Below, piece after piece: positions 25,990 through 35,976 of a stretch of DNA of 64,000 nucleotides. Under the pieces are notes generated by a model that worked only from the letters and a program-made list of their open reading frames with translations, ran no database searches and was not told the DNA's origin. Every line of letters begins with the position of its first letter. Position 1 is the first letter of the stretch. This stretch comes from ZC4RG30 sp963777735 (GTDB taxonomy: Bacteria > Pseudomonadota > Gammaproteobacteria > Steroidobacterales > Steroidobacteraceae), in contig CAVZRQ010000005.1 in NCBI GenBank assembly GCA_963777735.1, positions 558,001-622,000 on the forward strand, written 5' to 3'. The position numbers and the translations under genes were made by a program.

Positions 25990-28326
25990 GCGACGTCGCG
26001 AAACAGCGCGTGCAGCAGCTGCGCGAGCAGATCGAGTACCACAACCGCCTGTATCACGCGCTGGATGCGCCAGAGATCACTGACGCCAGCTTCGACGCCC
26101 TGATGCAGGAACTGCAGGCGCTGGAAGCGGCCCATCCGGAATTGGCCACCCCTGATTCGCCCACGCGGCGGGTGGGGGCGGGGCCTGCTGGCAAATTCGC
26201 CGAAGTGCGCCACGCGGTGCCCATGCTTTCGCTGGCGAATGCCTTCACCGAAGAAGAAGTGCGCGACTTCGTCCGGCGGATCCAGGAGAAGCTGGATCGC
26301 GAGGCACTTGTTTTCTCCGCGGAGCCGAAACTCGACGGGCTCGCGATCAACCTGCGCTACGTGCGGGGATTGTTCGAGCAGGGCGCAACGCGTGGTGATG
26401 GGGCCAGTGGCGAAGATGTCACGGCCAACCTGCGGACGATCAAGGATATTCCCGCGCAGCTGCCAGGCAGCGGCTGGCCGGCGGTGCTGGAAGTGCGCGG
26501 CGAGGTGTACATGCCTCGCGCCGCCTTCGCGCGCTACAACGAGCAGGCGCGCCTGCACGGCGGCAAGGTGCTGGCCAATCCGCGCAATGGTGCTGCCGGC
26601 TCCCTGCGCCAGCTGGATCCACGCATCACCGCGCAGCGCCCGCTGGCCTTCTTCGCCTACGGGCTCGGTGAAGTGCAGGGCAAGCTGCCCGATACACATT
26701 CCGCGCAACTTGCGTTGCTCGCGAAGTGGGGCTTCCCGGTGAGTCCGCTGGGCGAAGTCGTGAGCGGCGCAGAGGGCCTGCTCGACTACTACCGGCGTAT
26801 CGGCGTGCGCCGCGACGGCCTGGCCTTCGACATCGACGGCGTGGTCTACAAGCTCGACGACCTCGCGGGCCAGCGCGAGATGGGCTTCGTGTCACGCGCG
26901 CCACGCTGGGCCATCGCGCACAAGTTTCCCGCACAGGAACAATCCACGCGCGTCGAAGCCATCGAAATCCAGATCGGTCGCACCGGTGCTGCAACGCCGG
27001 TTGCCCGGCTGGCGCCGGTGCAGGTGGCCGGCGTCACCGTCACCAACGCAACGCTTGCACAACGCCGACCAGATCGCGCGCCTCGACGTGCGCGTCGGCG
27101 ATGAGGTGATCGTGCGGCGGGCGGGCGATGTGATCCCCGAGGTGGTGAGCGTCATCACCGCCCATCGCCCGGCGGGCACGAGCCCATGGACCATGCCTCA
27201 GCATTGCCCCGTCTGCAGTTCGGAGCTGGTGCGCGAGGAGGGTGCGGCAGCGTGGCGCTGCTCCGGCGAGCTCTCCTGCCCGGCACAGCGCAAGGAGGCC
27301 ATCCGCCACTTCGCGTCGCGCCGGGCAATGGATATCGAGGGTCTCGGCGACCGCTTCATCGAAGAGCTCACGGATCTCGGCTATGTCGAGTCCGTGGCCG
27401 ATCTGTACAGGCTGAAACTCGCAGACCTGCTGGAGATGAAGCAGCGTGCCGACGCGCGTGACGGCACCACTCCCGAGACGGTGAAAGCCGGCAAGGTGGC
27501 CACGAAATGGGCGGAGAATCTGGTTGCGGCCATCGATCGCAGCCGTGAGACCACGCTGGAGCGCCTGCTGTACGCGCTGGGAATCGAGCATGTTGGCGAG
27601 AGCACTGCCAAGGCTCTGGCGCAGTGGTTCGGTGATCTGCAGCTGATCCGTCACCTGCCCTGGCCGCTGTTCCAGCGTGTGCCGGACATCGGTGCCGAGG
27701 TAGCGCATTCGCTGGGACATTTCTTCGATCAGCGTGGCAACCAGAAAGTCATCGATGCGTTGCTGAAGGGCGGAGTGCGGGTGACAGACACCCATTCACC
27801 GAGCGCGAAATTGCGCGAGGGGCTCGTTCTGTCGACCCTGCTTGCAGATCTTGCCATTCCCAAGCTGACGGAGCTGCGTGCCCGGCAGCTGGTTGCCGGT
27901 ATTCCGGAAGCAGAAGGGATCGCCGCCGCCACGGTTCAGGGACTCCTCTCTGCCGGCCTGCCGTCCGACGCAGCGGAAGCACTGGCAGCGTGGCTTGCAC
28001 GGAAGGGCAACAAACAACTGCTGCTGGCTGCCGCTGCAATGCAGAAGGAGCTGTTGGCGCTCGCACCCCAGGCGGAAGCTGGTGCGGCACCGCTGGAGGG
28101 CAAGACCATCGTGCTCACCGGCGCGCTGGTCACCCTGACGCGGGAGGTGGCGACGGAACAGCTCGAGGCGCTGGGCGCGAAAGTGGCTGGCAGCGTTTCG
28201 AAGAAAACCAGCTACGTAGTGGCTGGTGCCGACGCAGGTTCCAAACTCACGAAGGCGCGAGAACTCGGCGTGCCGGTGCTGGACGAGTCGGGATTGCAGG
28301 AGTTGCTGGCGGGCCGTTTGCCCTGA
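25986..28326 (+). CDS. ligA: NAD-dependent DNA ligase LigA, apparent +1 frameshift near 27055
   Basis: Seals nicks in DNA using NAD+. The first part carries the adenylation motif with Lys115 (EPKLDGLAI, the same position as in E. coli) and GRTGAATPVARLAPV. At about 27055-27057 one extra base (CTTG in place of CTG) breaks the frame just before HNADQIARLDVRVGDEV in the next frame. Removing one base restores a 779-residue protein, with a four-cysteine zinc finger (CPVC...CSGELSCPAQ), helix-hairpin-helix repeats and a C-terminal BRCT domain. That is about 100 residues longer than E. coli LigA, with the extra length lying between the HhH repeats and BRCT. The ligase is essential, so a sequence error is likely. 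Confidence 0.9.
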
Positions 28327-28344
28327 GCGGCAACTGCCGGGTTG

Positions 28345-28944
28345 TCATTCACCCGCGCCAGGTTCGAGTTTCAGCAGATCTTCCGGCGTATCGATATCGA
28401 TGGCCGCATTGGGCATCGGAATCCGCAGGCAGCGATCTGCATGCCGCGCGAGGATGGTACGGGCGCCGGCATCGCCGCGCAGCTGCCCGAAGCTGGCAAA
28501 GGTGTAGCTCGGGAACACGGCGGGCACTCCCGTATGCCCTTCGTAACTGGCGGCGATCAGCCAGTCCGGTTGCCGGCGCCAGGCGCTCGCCAGGCGCTGC
28601 AGGTCGAACGTGGTCACGGCTGCCTGGTCGGCCAGCGTGACCAGTACGCCTTCGCAGCCGCCCGGCAGGTGGGAAACTCCCAGGCGCAGCGAACTGGCCA
28701 GCCCTTCCTCCCAGTGCCGGTTGATCAATACCGACGCAGGGCTGTGTTTGAGCAGGGGAGACAGCTGCTGGGCATGGGCGCCCAGCACCACCGTAACGGC
28801 CCCACCGGCCACTTCTGTGGCCTGGGAAACGGCGCGGTGCAGCAGTGGCTGGCCGCCGATACGCACCAGTTGCTTGGGGGAGCCAAAACGGCTTGCGGCG
28901 CCGGCCGCGAGCACCAGAACATGCAGATTCGAGTCCGGATTCAT
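28345..28944 (-). CDS. MocA-like nucleotidyltransferase
   Basis: Member of the MobA/MocA NTP-transferase family, in which MocA-type proteins transfer CMP to molybdopterin. The 199-residue protein has the nucleotide-binding start VLVLAAGAASRFGSPKQLV and the GVLVTLADQAAV core. It also has the HTGVPAVFPS and GDAGARTIL segments that distinguish the MocA-like branch (GHxxP, GDxGAR). It is divergent from thrA and convergent with ligA, with no molybdenum-cofactor genes beside it. The msrP molybdoenzyme lies 9 kb away. Substrate is inferred from family only. Confidence 0.85.
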   Translation of the reverse strand: MNPDSNLHVLVLAAGAASRFGSPKQLVRIGGQPLLHRAVSQATEVAGGAVTVVLGAHAQQLSPLLKHSPASVLINRHWEEGLASSLRLGVSHLPGGCEGVLVTLADQAAVTTFDLQRLASAWRRQPDWLIAASYEGHTGVPAVFPSYTFASFGQLRGDAGARTILARHADRCLRIPMPNAAIDIDTPEDLLKLEPGAGE

Positions 28945-28973
28945 GCCTGTTTGCCGGTATGGGTTGGGGTTGC

Positions 28974-29002
28974 TTGCACGGGTGGCCTGCGCCCTTTAGA
29001 GT
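28974..29002 (+). promoter_or_regulatory. Promoter of the thrABC operon
   Basis: TTGCAC, a 17-base spacer and TAGAGT (28997-29002), 46 bases before thrA. I see no Thr/Ile-rich leader peptide of the enterobacterial type in this short leader. Confidence 0.55.
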
Positions 29003-29048
29003 TCGCGGGTTTTTTCCTATTAAACAGTAACTTCGGCCACACCATCAG

Positions 29049-31545
29049 ATGAAATCCACTGGATCTTCCGCCTGGGTCGTGCACAAATTCGGCGGCACGA
29101 GCGTCTTTGACGCCAATTGCTTTCGCAAAGTGGCGGACATCATCGAGACGCAAACGTCGCAGCGCCTCGCGGTGGTGCTGTCTGCCTGCAAAGGCGTAAC
29201 AGACGTTCTGCTGGGTCTGGTCGGCATGGCCGAAAAGCAGGACAGCGCGGTCAGCAGCCAGCTGCAGGCCCTGCGTGAGCGGCATCGGGCCATCGCCGAG
29301 ACGCTGCTCGACGCCGCCTCCGCCGAACGCTGGCTGGCACAGTTCGACAAGGACCGCGCCGATCTGGAAGGCGTGCTGCACACCACCAGCCTGATGCGCT
29401 CGGCGGCCCAGAACGTGCGCGATCTGGTCGCCGGTTACGGCGAGCTGTGGTCCACCAGCCTGTTCACCGCCTATCTCGCCGCGCGCCGCAAAGGTGCTGC
29501 CAATACCGTGCGCTGGCTCGATGCCCGACAGGTAGTGGTGGTGGAGTGGGGCTCGCTGGGACCTGCGGTGCAGTGGGACGCCTCACGCGCCAGGCTGACG
29601 GAAGCCGGTGCCGCGGAATTCAAGGGCACGCTGATCATCCCGGGTTTCGTGGCGCGCACGCCGCAGGGTGTGCAGACCACGCTGGGCCGCAATGGCAGCG
29701 ATTTCTCGGCCTCGATCTTCGGTGCACTGCTCGATGCCAGCGAGATCCACATCTGGACCGATGTGGATGGCGTGCTGTCGGCCGATCCACGGCGCGTGCC
29801 CAATGCACAGGTGATCGACCAGCTGTCGTACAACGAGGCCATGGAGCTTGCGTATTTCGGCGCCAAGGTCATCCATCCGCAGACCATGGCGCCGGCCATC
29901 GGTCGCGCCATCCCGATCTACATCCGCAATACCTTCGCGCCAGGCAACCCCTGCACGCTGATCTGCGCGAAGCCCACCTCCGAGCTGCTGGTGAAGGGCA
30001 TCACGACCATCGAGGACGTGGCGCTGGTCAACATCGAAGGCGCGGGCATGATCGGTGTGCCGGGCACGGCGCATCGCCTGTTCGGTGCGCTGCGCGAGGA
30101 AGGCATCTCGGTGATCCTGATCTCGCAGGGCAGCTCGGAGCATTCGATCTGCTGCGCGATCCCGGCCAATGAGGCGGAGAAGGCGGAGCGCGTGGTGCGC
30201 GCAGCGTTCTCGCGTGAACTCGACGAGGGGCAGATCCAGAGCGTGGAGACCACGCGCGAACTCGCCATCCTCGCCGTGGTGGGCGATGGCATGGCCGGCA
30301 CGCCGGGCGTGTCCGCGAAGGTCTTCAATGCACTGGGCGCGGCAGCCGTGAACGTCTGCGCCATCGCGCAGGGCGCTTCGCAGCGCAATATCTCGGTGGT
30401 GGTGGAAGGCCGGCAGGCCACGCGCGCGTTGCGCGCCACGCACGCCAGTTTCTATCTCTCGCCCAACACGCTTTCGATTGGCGTGATCGGGCCGGGCACG
30501 GTGGGTCGTGTGCTGCTGGATCAGCTGGCTTCGCAGCAGGCGCGGCTGTCGCGCGAGTTCAAGCTCGATCTGCGCGTGCGCGGCATCATGTCCACACGGC
30601 GCATGTGCCTGTCGGATCGCGGCGTGAACCTCGCGCAGTGGCGCGATGAAGTGGAAGCGGCTGCGCTGGTGCCAGCGGACATCGCGCGCTTCGTGGAGCA
30701 CCTCAAGGTGGATTACCTGCCGCACACGGTGATCATCGACTGTTCGGCCGACGAATCCGTGGCCCGCCATTACCGCGACTGGCTCGCGCAGGGCATCCAC
30801 ATCGTCACGCCCAACAAGAAGGCCAACAGCGCCGAGATGACCTACTACGACTCGCTGCGCGATGCGCGGCGGGCCGGAGGTTCGCATTACCTGTATGAAG
30901 GGACGGTTGGCGCTGGCCTGCCCGGTCATCCAGACGCTGCGCGACCTGCGGGAAACCGGCGACGTGGTGGACAGCATCGAAGGCATCTTCTCGGGCACGC
31001 TGGCGTACCTCTTCAATGTCTACGACGGCACCGTGCCGTTCTCGGCCATCGTGCGCGAAGCCAAGCAGCGCGGCTACACCGAGCCGGATCCGCGCGATGA
31101 TCTTTCCGGTACCGATGTCGCTCGCAAGCTCATCATCCTGGCGCGCGAGATGGGTCTGCGCCTGGAGATGGGCGACGTGAAGGTGGAAAGCCTGGTGCCG
31201 CGTGATCTTGCCGGTGGTTCGATCGACGAATTCCTGGATGGCCTGACGCGGTATGACGCAGCCATGCTCGAGCGCTACCAGCTGGCGAAGAAGGCCGGCA
31301 AGGTGCTGCGCTTCGTCGGGCGCATTACCGCCAAGGGCGAGGCTACGGTGGGTGTGGTGGAGCTGGATGCCAAGCATGCCTTTGCCAACATCGCGCTCAC
31401 CGACAACGTGGTGCGTTTCGCCACGGCGCGTTACTGCAACAATCCGCTGATCGTGCAGGGCCCGGGCGCGGGACCCGAGGTAACGGCAGGCGGTGTGTTT
31501 GCCGATCTGCTGCGGCTGTCTGCCTACCTGGGAGCAAGGCTGTGA
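29049..31545 (+). CDS. thrA: Bifunctional aspartate kinase/homoserine dehydrogenase ThrA, apparent +1 frameshift near 30922
   Basis: Catalyses the first and third steps from aspartate to threonine. The kinase domain (about 1-300) starts VVHKFGGTSVFD, with GRNGSDFSAS and WTDVDGVLSADPR. Two ACT-type segments follow. The homoserine dehydrogenase half starts near 470 (IGVIGPGTVGRVLLDQL). At 30921-30923 (CCC) one extra base interrupts YEGTVGAGLP|VIQTLRDL, and the rest lies in the next frame. Removing it gives 831 residues, close to the 820 of E. coli ThrA. The stop overlaps the thrB GTG by four bases. Both halves are well preserved, so an assembly indel is more likely than decay. Confidence 0.92.
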
Positions 31546-32480
31546 GCGTCACGAAAGTCTCGGCTTTTGCGCCGGGTTCGGTGGCGAATGTCGCCATCGG
31601 TTTCGACATTCTCGGATTTTCCGTGGACGCGGTCGGCGACAGGGTGACGCTGACGCGCAGCAACGAGCCCGGCGTGCGCATCACTTCGATCCGTGGCGTG
31701 GTGGAAGACCTGCCACTCGAAGCCGCGAAGAACACCGCCGGCCAGGCGCTGCTTGCCCTCATCAAGGCGCGCGCGCTGCCATTCGGTTTCGACATGCAGA
31801 TCGAGAAGGGCATTCCGCTGTCATCCGGTCTGGGCGGTTCCGCCGCTTCGGCCGTGGCTGCCGTGGTGGCCGCCAATGCCATGCTCGATGAGCCCCTGAC
31901 CCGCATCGAACTGCTGAAGGTGGCCATGGAGGGCGAGGCGGTGGCCAGCGGTTCTCGCCATGCCGACAACATCTCGCCGTCACTGTTTGGTGGCCTCGTG
32001 CTCACGGTGGGCATCGACAATCCGCGCGTGAAGCAGATCCCCGTGCCGGAAGTGATCCATGCGGTGATCGTGCATCCGCACCTGCAGGTTTCCACCAAGG
32101 CCGCGCGCGCCATCCTCAGTCGCACCGTGAACATGTCGGATTTCGTCTGGCAGACGGCGAATCTCGCCGGCTTCATCTCCGGCTGCTACACAAACGATCT
32201 GGATCTCATCAAGGCCTCGCTGGAAGACGTGATCATCGAGAAGCAGCGTCAGGTGCTGATACCCGGGTTCCTCGAGGTTCGGGCCGCAGCGCTCGACAAG
32301 GGCGCACTGGGTTGCTCCATTTCAGGTGCCGGCCCCACTGTGTTTGCACTGTGTCTCGAGCGCGATACCCGCGCCGTGCGCGATGCCATGGTGCAGGCCT
32401 TTGCCGCGCACAGCATCGAAGCAGACAAATGGATCGTGCCCGTGCAATCCGGTGGCGCGCATGTGGTGAGCAGCGAATGA
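31542..32480 (+). CDS. thrB: Homoserine kinase
   Basis: GHMP-family kinase that phosphorylates homoserine on the way to threonine. It uses a GTG start overlapping the thrA stop. The 312 residues contain the substrate region FAPGSVANVAIGFDILGF, the GHMP ATP-binding motif PLSSGLGGSAASAVAAV, and the C-terminal GCSISGAGPTVFAL loop. Length is typical of the E. coli-type ThrB. It is translationally coupled on both sides (ATGA overlap with thrC). Confidence 0.96.
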   Translation: MSVTKVSAFAPGSVANVAIGFDILGFSVDAVGDRVTLTRSNEPGVRITSIRGVVEDLPLEAAKNTAGQALLALIKARALPFGFDMQIEKGIPLSSGLGGSAASAVAAVVAANAMLDEPLTRIELLKVAMEGEAVASGSRHADNISPSLFGGLVLTVGIDNPRVKQIPVPEVIHAVIVHPHLQVSTKAARAILSRTVNMSDFVWQTANLAGFISGCYTNDLDLIKASLEDVIIEKQRQVLIPGFLEVRAAALDKGALGCSISGAGPTVFALCLERDTRAVRDAMVQAFAAHSIEADKWIVPVQSGGAHVVSSE

Positions 32481-33763
32481 AATTTGCCAGCACGCGGGGC
32501 AAGACGCCGGAAGTGAGTTTCAGTCAGGCCCTGCTGCAGGGCCTGGCGCCGGATGGCGGGCTGTATGTGCCGCAGCAGTGGCCAGATCTGTCGCAGGCAG
32601 TGGCAGGCGATCTGCCCGCACTCGGACGGCAGCTGATCGGGGCATTTGCCGCTGGCGATGCGCTGGCCGACGCGGTGCCTGCGATTACCCAGGACGCTTT
32701 CAACTTTCCGGCGCCGCTGCGCGCGTTGACGCCATCCGGTCGGCTGCGCGTGCTCGAGCTGTTCCATGGGCCAACAGCCGCCTTCAAGGATTTTGGCGCA
32801 CGCTTCCTGGCGGCCAGCCTGGCGCGCATTCCGCGCACATCGGCTCGCACCCTGCGCATTCTCGTAGCCACTTCGGGCGACACGGGCGGCGCCGTTGCCG
32901 CAGCGTTTCATCGCCGCCCCGGCATGGAAGTGGTTGTGCTGTTTCCGAAGGGTCTGGTTTCGCCTACACAGCAGCAGCAGCTGACCTGCTGGGGCGAGAA
33001 CGTCACGAGTCTTGCGGTGCGCGGCACCTTCGATGATTGCCAGCGTCTCGTGAAGGAAGCCTTCCTGGACGAATCGCTGCGGCAGAAGGTGGAGATGTCT
33101 TCCGCCAACAGCATCAACCTCGGACGGCTGTTGCCGCAGGCCGTCTATTACGCAGTCAGCAGCCTGGCCATGCGCGCCGAGACGGGCGACAAAGCTTCCT
33201 ACATCATTCCCAGTGGCAATCTCGGCAACGCGGCGGCCTGCCTGTGGGCGCGACGCATGGGTTTTCCGATCGACCGCATCGTGCTGGCGCACAACGCCAA
33301 TGCGACGGTGCCACAATTCCTGCAGACCGGCGTGCTGCAGCCGCGCGCCAGCGTGGCGACGCTGGCTTCGGCCATGGATGTGGGCAACCCCAGCAATCTC
33401 GAACGCCTGCTGAACCTGTATCCCGATGCGGCCGCGCTCGGGCAGCAGGTCAGTGCATGGTCCGTCGACGATGCGGCCATCCAGGCGCGCATCCGCAGCG
33501 ACCATGCAACCTACGGCGAGATCTGGTGCCCGCACACCGCCACGGCAGCCGAGGTCTATGCCTGCCTGCCGGAGCACGAGAAACTCGCGCATCACTGGGT
33601 GCTGGTGTCCACCGCCCATCCGGCGAAGTTCCGCGAGATCGTCGAGCCGCTTGTGGGTACCGTGCCGGTGCCGGAGAATCTGCAGCGCCTGTACGACCTG
33701 CCTTCGGTGTTTTCGGAAATCGATCCCCAGCTGAGTGACCTGCGCCGTGCAACTGGCGGTTGA
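32477..33763 (+). CDS. thrC: Threonine synthase
   Basis: PLP enzyme that converts O-phosphohomoserine to threonine. The ATG at 32477 overlaps the thrB stop and gives MKFASTRGKTPEVSFSQALL, the canonical start; the longer open frame upstream is discarded. The PLP lysine sits in PTAAFKDFGARF (Lys104). SGDTGGAVAAAF and the GNLGNAAACLWARRMG phosphate-binding turn are present. The protein has 428 residues, normal for the E. coli/Xanthomonas form. It completes the thrABC operon. Confidence 0.96.
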   Translation: MKFASTRGKTPEVSFSQALLQGLAPDGGLYVPQQWPDLSQAVAGDLPALGRQLIGAFAAGDALADAVPAITQDAFNFPAPLRALTPSGRLRVLELFHGPTAAFKDFGARFLAASLARIPRTSARTLRILVATSGDTGGAVAAAFHRRPGMEVVVLFPKGLVSPTQQQQLTCWGENVTSLAVRGTFDDCQRLVKEAFLDESLRQKVEMSSANSINLGRLLPQAVYYAVSSLAMRAETGDKASYIIPSGNLGNAAACLWARRMGFPIDRIVLAHNANATVPQFLQTGVLQPRASVATLASAMDVGNPSNLERLLNLYPDAAALGQQVSAWSVDDAAIQARIRSDHATYGEIWCPHTATAAEVYACLPEHEKLAHHWVLVSTAHPAKFREIVEPLVGTVPVPENLQRLYDLPSVFSEIDPQLSDLRRATGG

Positions 33764-34400
33764 ATCCTCTTTCAGTCAGTTCGACACCCCGCAGAATCGG
33801 CTGATTCTCACAGCGGTGGCGATGGTATTCCTCGCCGCGCTGGCCTATTACGTGGTGCGGGCGCTGCGTCGCCGGGCAGATCGCAAGCGCCTGCATCAGG
33901 GCATCGTATCGGTGGGCACCGAGTTCCTGAACAATGTGCTGGTGCCGGATGGCATGGGCGCATCCATGCATGTCGACTACCTGCTGCTCACGACGCGTGG
34001 TGTGGTGGTGGTCGATCTGCGTGATGTGCGCGGCAATATCTTCGGTGGCGACCAGATGACCGAATGGACGGTCATGAGCGGTGCGAGTCGCGCGACCTTC
34101 CAGAATCCGCAGCATGCGTTGTACGACCGGGTGGCGGCTGTGCGCGCGCTGGCCGGTGCGCTGCCGGTGGAAGGGCGGGTGCTGTTCACCCGTCGCGGGA
34201 AATTCCCCAAGGGTCTGCCACGCTGGACCCTGATGGTCGATTCCCTGCGGGCCGAGTTCCCGCCGGTGGATTCCGAAGCCTCGCAGAACTGGATGGAGCG
34301 TTATCGCGAAGACTGGCAGGCCATCGTTGCAGCAGTCTCACCCAGCCCGCTGCGCCAGCGGCGAGGCTTCCTCGCCGAGGTCTTCGACGAGAGGTTCTAG
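33735..34400 (+). CDS. NERD-domain membrane protein
   Basis: 221-residue protein with one N-terminal membrane helix (about 22-42, RLILTAVAMVFLAALAYYVV), a basic stretch (RRRADRKR), and a NERD (nuclease-related) domain. The NERD segment shows VGTEFLNNVLV, HVDYLLLTTRGVVVVDLRDV and GRVLFTRRGKFPKG, where the D/E residues resemble a restriction-endonuclease-like core. NERD function is poorly defined. The frame opens with a GTG inside thrC (29-base overlap); a second GTG at 33747 is equally possible. Either way it is coupled to thrC. The 3' end meets convergent tatD with a four-base overlap. Confidence 0.75.
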   Translation: MTCAVQLAVESSFSQFDTPQNRLILTAVAMVFLAALAYYVVRALRRRADRKRLHQGIVSVGTEFLNNVLVPDGMGASMHVDYLLLTTRGVVVVDLRDVRGNIFGGDQMTEWTVMSGASRATFQNPQHALYDRVAAVRALAGALPVEGRVLFTRRGKFPKGLPRWTLMVDSLRAEFPPVDSEASQNWMERYREDWQAIVAAVSPSPLRQRRGFLAEVFDERF

Positions 34401-35214
34401 GGCGCCGCGATGGGTAGCCGGAAGAACGCGTGCGCGGCTGCCGTGCTGCTCGCGGCGAGCTGCGGCAGTGTTTCTCCCCTGGCCGTGCCACCTTTGCAGC
34501 CACCTCGGTGAGCCAGGCTGGTTCGTTGCGACGGCCTGCCGGTTTGGGTCTGAGGCTGCGCGGCAACAGATAGGGCGCGTCGGTCTCGATCATCAACCGC
34601 TCCGCCGGAATGGTGCGCATCAGCGGCAACAGGTGCAATCCGCGCCGTTCATCGCAGATCCACCCGGTGATGCCGATGGCAAGATTCAGTGCAAGGCAAT
34701 CCTCCATTTCATTCGCCTGGCCCGTGAAGCAATGCGCCACGCCGTCGGTCAATGCACCGCGGAACTCGCGCAGGATGCTCATGAAATCGGCATGGGCATC
34801 GCGCTGGTGCAGGAACACGGGTTTGCCCGTGTTCACCGCCACTTCCAGCAGGGCCCGAAACGCGCGCAGCTGGGCCTCGCGCGGTGCGAAGTTGCGGTAG
34901 TAATCGAGACCGCATTCACCCACGGCCACCACGCCGGGCTGGTTCGCCAGTTCCTGCAGTTCGGCCAGCACTTCCGGCGTCAGGTCTGCAGCATGATGCG
35001 GATGCAGCCCGGCGGTGGCGAACAGGCGATCGGGATGCGCAGCGTGCAGGGCGAGCGCGGCTCGAGTCGCGGCGACACTGGTGCCGGTAACGATCATGCG
35101 TTGCACGCCGGCATGGTGAGCGCGGCGCAGAACCTCGGGCAGATCCGGCGCAAAACTCTCATGGGTGAGGTTGGCGCCAATGTCGATCAGTTCGGGAGGA
35201 TGCGCTGCTATCAT
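34397..35214 (-). CDS. tatD: TatD family deoxyribonuclease, apparent -1 frameshift near 34483
   Basis: Metal-dependent 3'-5' exonuclease of the amidohydrolase superfamily. The ATG at 35214 gives MIAAHPPELIDIGANLTHES. The IDIGANL form (not DxHxH) marks TatD proper rather than YcfH or YjjV. Other motifs are GLHPHHA, VGECGLDYYRNF, KPVFLHQRDAH, AHCFTG, GITGWICDERRG and IETDAPYLLPR. Near 34482-34485 one base appears to be missing: adding a G restores ARARGETLPQLAASSTAAAH and the stop at 34397, for 272 residues. Without it the frame runs into the NERD gene. It is divergent from the gene at 35221. Confidence 0.87.
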
Positions 35215-35220
35215 CGTGGC

Positions 35221-35976
35221 GTGAGGATATCCGACAACAGGACCGCGCCGCAGTTGCCACTGTGGTCGGAGCAGCCGGCACAGCCCGTCGCGCAGGTGCG
35301 GCACAGCCAGCGCGCCAGGCGCGTGGCGGTGCGCATCACGGCAACAGGGCTGGTTGAGCTCGTCGTGCCACGCGGTGTTTCAGAGCGTCGCGCCCGCCTG
35401 TTCCTCGAGAGTCGGGCTGAGTGGGTGCGACATCATGTCGAACGCCGGCGCGCAATGGCGCCTCCGGTCGAAGCATTTCCACCGGACCGTATCAGCCTGC
35501 AGTTGCTGGGCGAATCGTGGCCGGTGTTCCAGGCGGGCGGCAGTGGGGCGCTGCGATTGCGCGAAATCGGTACGGTGCTGGAACTGCGCGGCACTGGCAC
35601 GCGCGAGCAGCAGCGGCGCAGCCTGCTGCGCTGGCTGGTCCGTCGCGCTGAGCTCGCGTTGCGACCGATGCTGGAGGCACTGGCCCTGCAGCACGGATTC
35701 GAATTCTCCACGCTGCGCGTGCGCAGCCAGAAGACTCGCTGGGGCAGTTGCTCCTCGCGGGGTGTCATATCACTCAATCTGGCCCTGCTGTTCCAGCCGC
35801 CGGATGTCGTGCGGTATCTGCTGTGCCATGAGTTGGCGCATACGCGGCACATGAATCATTCGGCGCGATTCTGGCGCTGCGTGGAAGATTGCGAACCGGG
35901 TTACCGCGAGCTGGACGCGGCACTTTGCAGGGGATGGCGCAATGTGCCGGCCTGGGTGCGGGAAACGGAGGCGTAA
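35221..35976 (+). CDS. YgjP-like (DUF45/M48-type) zinc metalloprotease
   Basis: 251 residues from the GTG at 35221; the longer open frame upstream lies antisense to tatD and is not coding. The C-terminal half has the metalloprotease signature HELAHTRHMNHSARFW preceded by SQKTRWGSCSSRGVISLN, the YgjP hallmark. The N-terminal part (SQRARRVAVRITATGLVELV, VPRGVSERRA) also fits. The substrate is unknown. The stop codon overlaps the kynA start (TAATG), an unexpected partner that probably reflects only tight packing. Confidence 0.87.
   Translation: MRISDNRTAPQLPLWSEQPAQPVAQVRHSQRARRVAVRITATGLVELVVPRGVSERRARLFLESRAEWVRHHVERRRAMAPPVEAFPPDRISLQLLGESWPVFQAGGSGALRLREIGTVLELRGTGTREQQRRSLLRWLVRRAELALRPMLEALALQHGFEFSTLRVRSQKTRWGSCSSRGVISLNLALLFQPPDVVRYLLCHELAHTRHMNHSARFWRCVEDCEPGYRELDAALCRGWRNVPAWVRETEA

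Noticed and set aside
34327..35220. N-terminal extension of the YgjP-like frame
   Set aside because: It runs antisense through tatD and lacks family similarity; the protein begins at the GTG at 35221.
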